Part shown: positions 61,300-64,000 of the stretch, in pieces
Numbering within the stretch: the stretch's first letter is position 1
Layout: each line of letters begins with the position of its first letter
Source of the DNA: Limnomonas spitsbergensis
Taxonomy: Eukaryota; Chlorophyta; Chlorophyceae; Chlamydomonadales
Assembly: GCA_037349105.1 (NCBI GenBank)
Contig: JAYJMM010000106.1
Span: 496,001-560,000, forward strand
Direction: 5' to 3'
Length of the DNA: 64,000 nucleotides
Program-made: the position numbers and the translations under genes
The notes under the pieces: generated by a model
What the model was told of the DNA's origin: nothing
Databases searched by the model: none
What the model saw: only the letters and a program-made list of their open reading frames with translations

Positions 61300-64000
61300 A
61301 TGGATGGCATACAGGTACATGACATGGAGGGCATGGATCATCAGATGTGCATCAATAAGCAGCAGCAGCAACAACATCAGCAGCAGCAGCAGCAGCAGCA
61401 GCAGCGGCAGCAGCAGCAGCGGCAGCAGCAGCAGCAGGTAATGCAAGTACTGCAGCAACATCATCAGCAACAGCGAACACAGCAGCAATGCTACACGTGG
61501 CAGCAAGAGCCTGGAGCTGATGGTCCATCCGCTCAATTCCTCATCACGCCACCAAGGAAACCTCTCAGCCCCCATGGCTCACCGCTTGGGCCCCCGCCCT
61601 TCTCCTCCCCCCCCTCATTTTTCTCCCCCTCGTCCTCGCCCCTGCTGCCTCCACTGTTCCTGCCTCTCTTGCTGCTGCTGCTGCTCCACATCCCCTCTGC
61701 TCCCATCCTCGGTTTTCCATCCTCTGGAATGATGATCCGGCCAGTCAGCGGTGCCAGGCTGTCCACGAACCTGCTGGATTGGAACATCGAGGCAGCAGCT
61801 CAAGCTTTACTGCACGGCGGGGCAGGGATTGGCCAGTTCCATGGCCGTTTTTGGGACCGATCGGACTTCCTGGTGGCTTCAACTGCAAGGTAACAAGCCT
61901 GACGGTAACGGCGCGGATGTGGCTTCGGCCTTGGCTGCGCTGCCTCCTCAACTCTCACGCCCCCCACGGTGTGTAGCTTTCTTTCTTTCTTTATTACGGT
62001 GACCGAAAGGTACGACGGTCCCGGCAGGGTGGTCTCATCAAGGCCGGCGTGGCGCCCCCGCAGGGGCGCCACCAAGCGGTGTGTGCTTCTGTTTGGCTTG
62101 GCGCCCCCACTCTCCCATCCCATCCTACCCGCACTCCTCACTCAATGCATCCCAGGTCCATCCGCTCCCGGGCTGTTTTTTGTGTGCCAGCGTCTCAGGT
62201 TTTCTAGGGTTGGGCGGCCGGCCTCACACCTTGTTAAGTCCAAAAGAGGTCCATTCGCCGCCCCCCTCAGCCTACACATTTCGGAAAACGTGTAAAACCT
62301 TGGTTAAAGCCATCATACTTGCTGACCAACGGTGAATTGAACGGATTAACCATATAAAATTACATCAGTCATAAAATATCGAACTGATGCAAATGCTTCA
62401 GCTACTGTAGGACGGTAGTAAAAAGCCATCCTGAGTTCCTGACCCTCAATCCTTACCCCATCCTTCACGTCGTTGACCTGCCTTCCTCCTTCTTTTGACC
62501 TTCACGAAGGACCCACGTCAATCCAACGCTGGACCATGGGCTGTGACACCAATTTCGGCACTTCCCCTGTGTCCCCCTAACACAATGTCTGCGATGCCTC
62601 ATCTGCACTCAGATCTCTCAATAACCCATCCTGACCCCCCTTCTCATGTCCCCTTCCCACTTTTCGCTCACAGACATTACACCCACATGCACCCTTTCCT
62701 GGCCAAGCTGGATGCTGGGCAGGCGGTCACCGTGCTGGCCTTGGGAGATTCCATCGTCCGATCCGGAGGGGGCTGCTACCCTGCCACCGCGCCAACATGC
62801 TCGTAGGTCTCATGCTGTGTTGTTTTCGCCCCTGTGTTGCGTGTTTTATGTTTTCGTTCTTGTGGCTTGTTTCCCCCGGTTCGCTCTGCCTAGCCCTTTC
62901 GCAGAAGGCTGTGGGTGGTTGCGTCAACTTTGTAACAACAACAACAGCAACATGTATGCTACCAGGGCGACATGTGTCTTTAAGGAGGTACTCCACACAC
63001 AATGTCATGGACATGCTTGTCCCTCTGTAGGGTCTGTGGTCACGTGGGGGAACTTGCCGATTACGGTTCTTACGGTGGCTGAATTAGGTAGCTGAGTTTC
63101 AGTCACTGTAATTGCAACTGAATTACGGCGCAATTGCACAGCACTGATGCTACCAGGGGGACATGTGTCTTCAGGGAGGTACTCCACACACGATGTCATG
63201 GACACGCTTGTTCCTCTGTAGGGTCTGATGGGGGAACTTGCAAGCAATGTCTCTTCCTTCACACCGATATCCGGTACCGATGTTAATATTTTGTTACCCC
63301 CGCGCAATCCCGATGATTCTATAACGCGTGCAGCGCTCTTACCATCTGAGACCCAAATTGAATTATTGGGGCTTAACAGTACAGACCGGTCAACTGGTGA
63401 GCTGGCAGCTACCTTACAACAGCGTCATGTAGACAGGAATGAAATGTGTGTCTGCCCGTTGGTCAGCCAAGCTTATTTTTCGAAATAAGCTAGGGCAGCT
63501 GATGTGTTTCTCAATTAATGCAAGGCAGGCTTCCTCCTCTCTCGGGCTTTCAAGCCGCAGCTTTGGAAGAAGTATGTTAGCTACTCTGGACTTGATAGCA
63601 GACTGACAGGTGGCAGACTAACTGACAGCAGACTGACAGGTGGCAGACTGACTGATAGCAGACTTGGTAGCAGACTGACAGGTGGCAAAAATATTCAAAA
63701 TCGCCACCCCTAAAGGGGAGCAAGTTTGGGGCGCACATTTGCCGTTGTACAGCATGCAGATAAGTGTAGCATGCGCTAAGCTGCAAAGCATCTGCATCCA
63801 GGTCATAGATCCGGCATCTCTCTTGACGTATGCTGTATGACTATAGAAATGTAGTTATATAAGAATACGCCCTGATAGGCTTGGATTAAGGAAGCCACCT
63901 TTCCCGCTCCTTCCTTGGTGGCTTGTATGCTTTTGGTGGTGGTGATATAACTGTGTTTCTAGGACCTGTGGCATGTCCAGGAGCTGTCGTGGCCTGACCC
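61300..64000 (+). CDS. SGNH/GDSL-like hydrolase, 5' part of gene
   Basis: Exon 1 61300-61889, starting ATG GAT GGC, with a donor AAG|GTAACA. Exon 2 62674-62802 after CGCTCACAG; phases match (2+1, codon AGA). A further exon may begin at 63963 after TTTCTAG. The N-terminus is Gln-rich (CAG repeats, 61361-61437). A Pro/Ser-rich stretch and a hydrophobic segment [16 protein letters not shown] follow, then [20 protein letters not shown]. Exon 2 reads [20 protein letters not shown] then [18 protein letters not shown] is block I of SGNH hydrolases, where Ser is the nucleophile. Such enzymes hydrolyse esters of lipids or polysaccharides. The hydrophobic stretch could be a signal anchor. The rest of the catalytic domain lies off the window. 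Confidence 0.75.
61361..61440 (+). repeat. CAG trinucleotide repeat (polyglutamine)
   Basis: CAGCAGCAG with CGG, CAA and CAT interruptions, in frame in the first exon of the SGNH gene. Interruptions usually slow expansion. Confidence 0.9.
61905..61992 (-). repeat. Interspersed repeat family R2, copy 3 (inverted)
   Basis: GGCGCGGATGTGGCTTCGGC, TTGGCTGCGCTGCC, CACGCCCCCCACGGTGTGTA and GCTTTCTTTCTTTCTTT are the reverse complement of copies at 12989 and 38370. It lies in the first intron of the SGNH gene. Confidence 0.85.
62170..62245 (+). repeat. Interspersed repeat family R8, copy 2
   Basis: GCGTCTCAGGTTTTCTAGGG then GGGCGGCCGGCCTCACACC and TTGTTAAGTCC match 35597-35655. It lies in the first intron of the SGNH gene. 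Confidence 0.8.
62874..62940 (+). repeat. Interspersed repeat family R7, copy 2
   Basis: CCCCGGTTCGCTCTGCCTAG through GGTTGCGTCAACTTTGTAAC matches 10495-10560. It is followed by (AAC)n. It lies in the second intron of the SGNH gene. Confidence 0.78.
62955..63240 (+). repeat. Tandem duplication flanking an inverted R6 copy
   Basis: ATGCTACCAGGGCGACATGT to CTCTGTAGGGTCTG occurs at about 62954-63034 and again at 63148-63228, in direct orientation. Between them is R6 in reverse (about 63055-63147: GTGGCTGAATTAGGTAGCTG, AGTTTCAGTCACTGTAATTG, CAACTGAATTACGGCGCAAT). An R6 element flanked by an 80-bp direct duplication. Confidence 0.75.
63590..63690. repeat. AGCAGACTGACAGGTGGCAG repeats
   Basis: About four imperfect copies of a 30- to 38-bp unit. 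The reverse frame gives a [16 protein letters not shown] ORF that is an artefact. Confidence 0.8.
63866..63948 (+). repeat. Interspersed repeat family R5, copy 2
   Basis: TACGCCCTGATAGGCTTGGA, TTAAGGAAGCCACCT, TTCCCGCTCCTTCC and TTTTGGTGGTGGTG match 36903-37045, with the middle spacer missing. Confidence 0.82.

Overview
This window is nuclear DNA of a eukaryote, most likely a green alga (Chlorophyta); this is inference. The genes have many GT-AG introns and homopolymeric Ala, Gln and His runs. The sirtuin resembles the plant SRT2/SIRT4 type. The retroelement proteins (integrase tail plus PHD finger; RNase H plus zinc knuckle plus nuclease-like fold) look like those common in chlorophytes, and short plant-type TTTAGGG telomere motifs are scattered about. 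There are no operons, and no rRNA or CRISPR. I cannot name the species.

Layout. 1-12.7 kb: the 3' part of a class II sirtuin gene (+), with a 5.6-kb array of a 72-bp repeat at the left edge and two more arrays in its introns. 12.7-15.6 kb: interspersed repeats. 15.7-21.9 kb: at least five phase-compatible exons of an unrecognised Ser-rich protein (-), separated by large arrays. 22-26 kb: repeats, no gene I can support. 26.0-35.5 kb: a nearly complete alpha/beta-hydrolase gene (+), about nine exons, with introns full of arrays. 36-39 kb: exon-like fragments of unknown genes. 39.4-41.3 kb: a low-complexity ORF (-). 43.9-45.3 kb: an F-box-like/ankyrin gene (-) carrying one in-frame TAG. 46.4-57.5 kb: an 11.1-kb retroelement with an intact Gag, decayed pol remnants and an unusual split direct repeat structure. 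58.0-61.0 kb: a 994-codon RNase H/nuclease retroelement ORF (+). 61.3 kb to the right edge: the 5' part of an SGNH/GDSL-hydrolase gene (+).

Main observations. (1) Several intronic arrays are built from pieces of the neighbouring exon together with its splice site. The most striking is the 72-bp array, whose unit carries the sirtuin catalytic-histidine exon (HGTTH) and a 5' splice site. Similar exon-edge duplications occur at the hydrolase nucleophile-elbow exon, at the end of hydrolase exon 3, and next to exons of the sirtuin and of the minus-strand gene. (2) The 11-kb retroelement has the order A1 - internal - B1-A2-B2. This is the split direct repeat layout of PAT/kangaroo-type DIRS elements, yet its internal region carries a Ty3/gypsy-type integrase tail and a polypurine tract. 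(3) At least nine short interspersed repeat families recur in the window, three of them with GAAAGAAAG-type ends.
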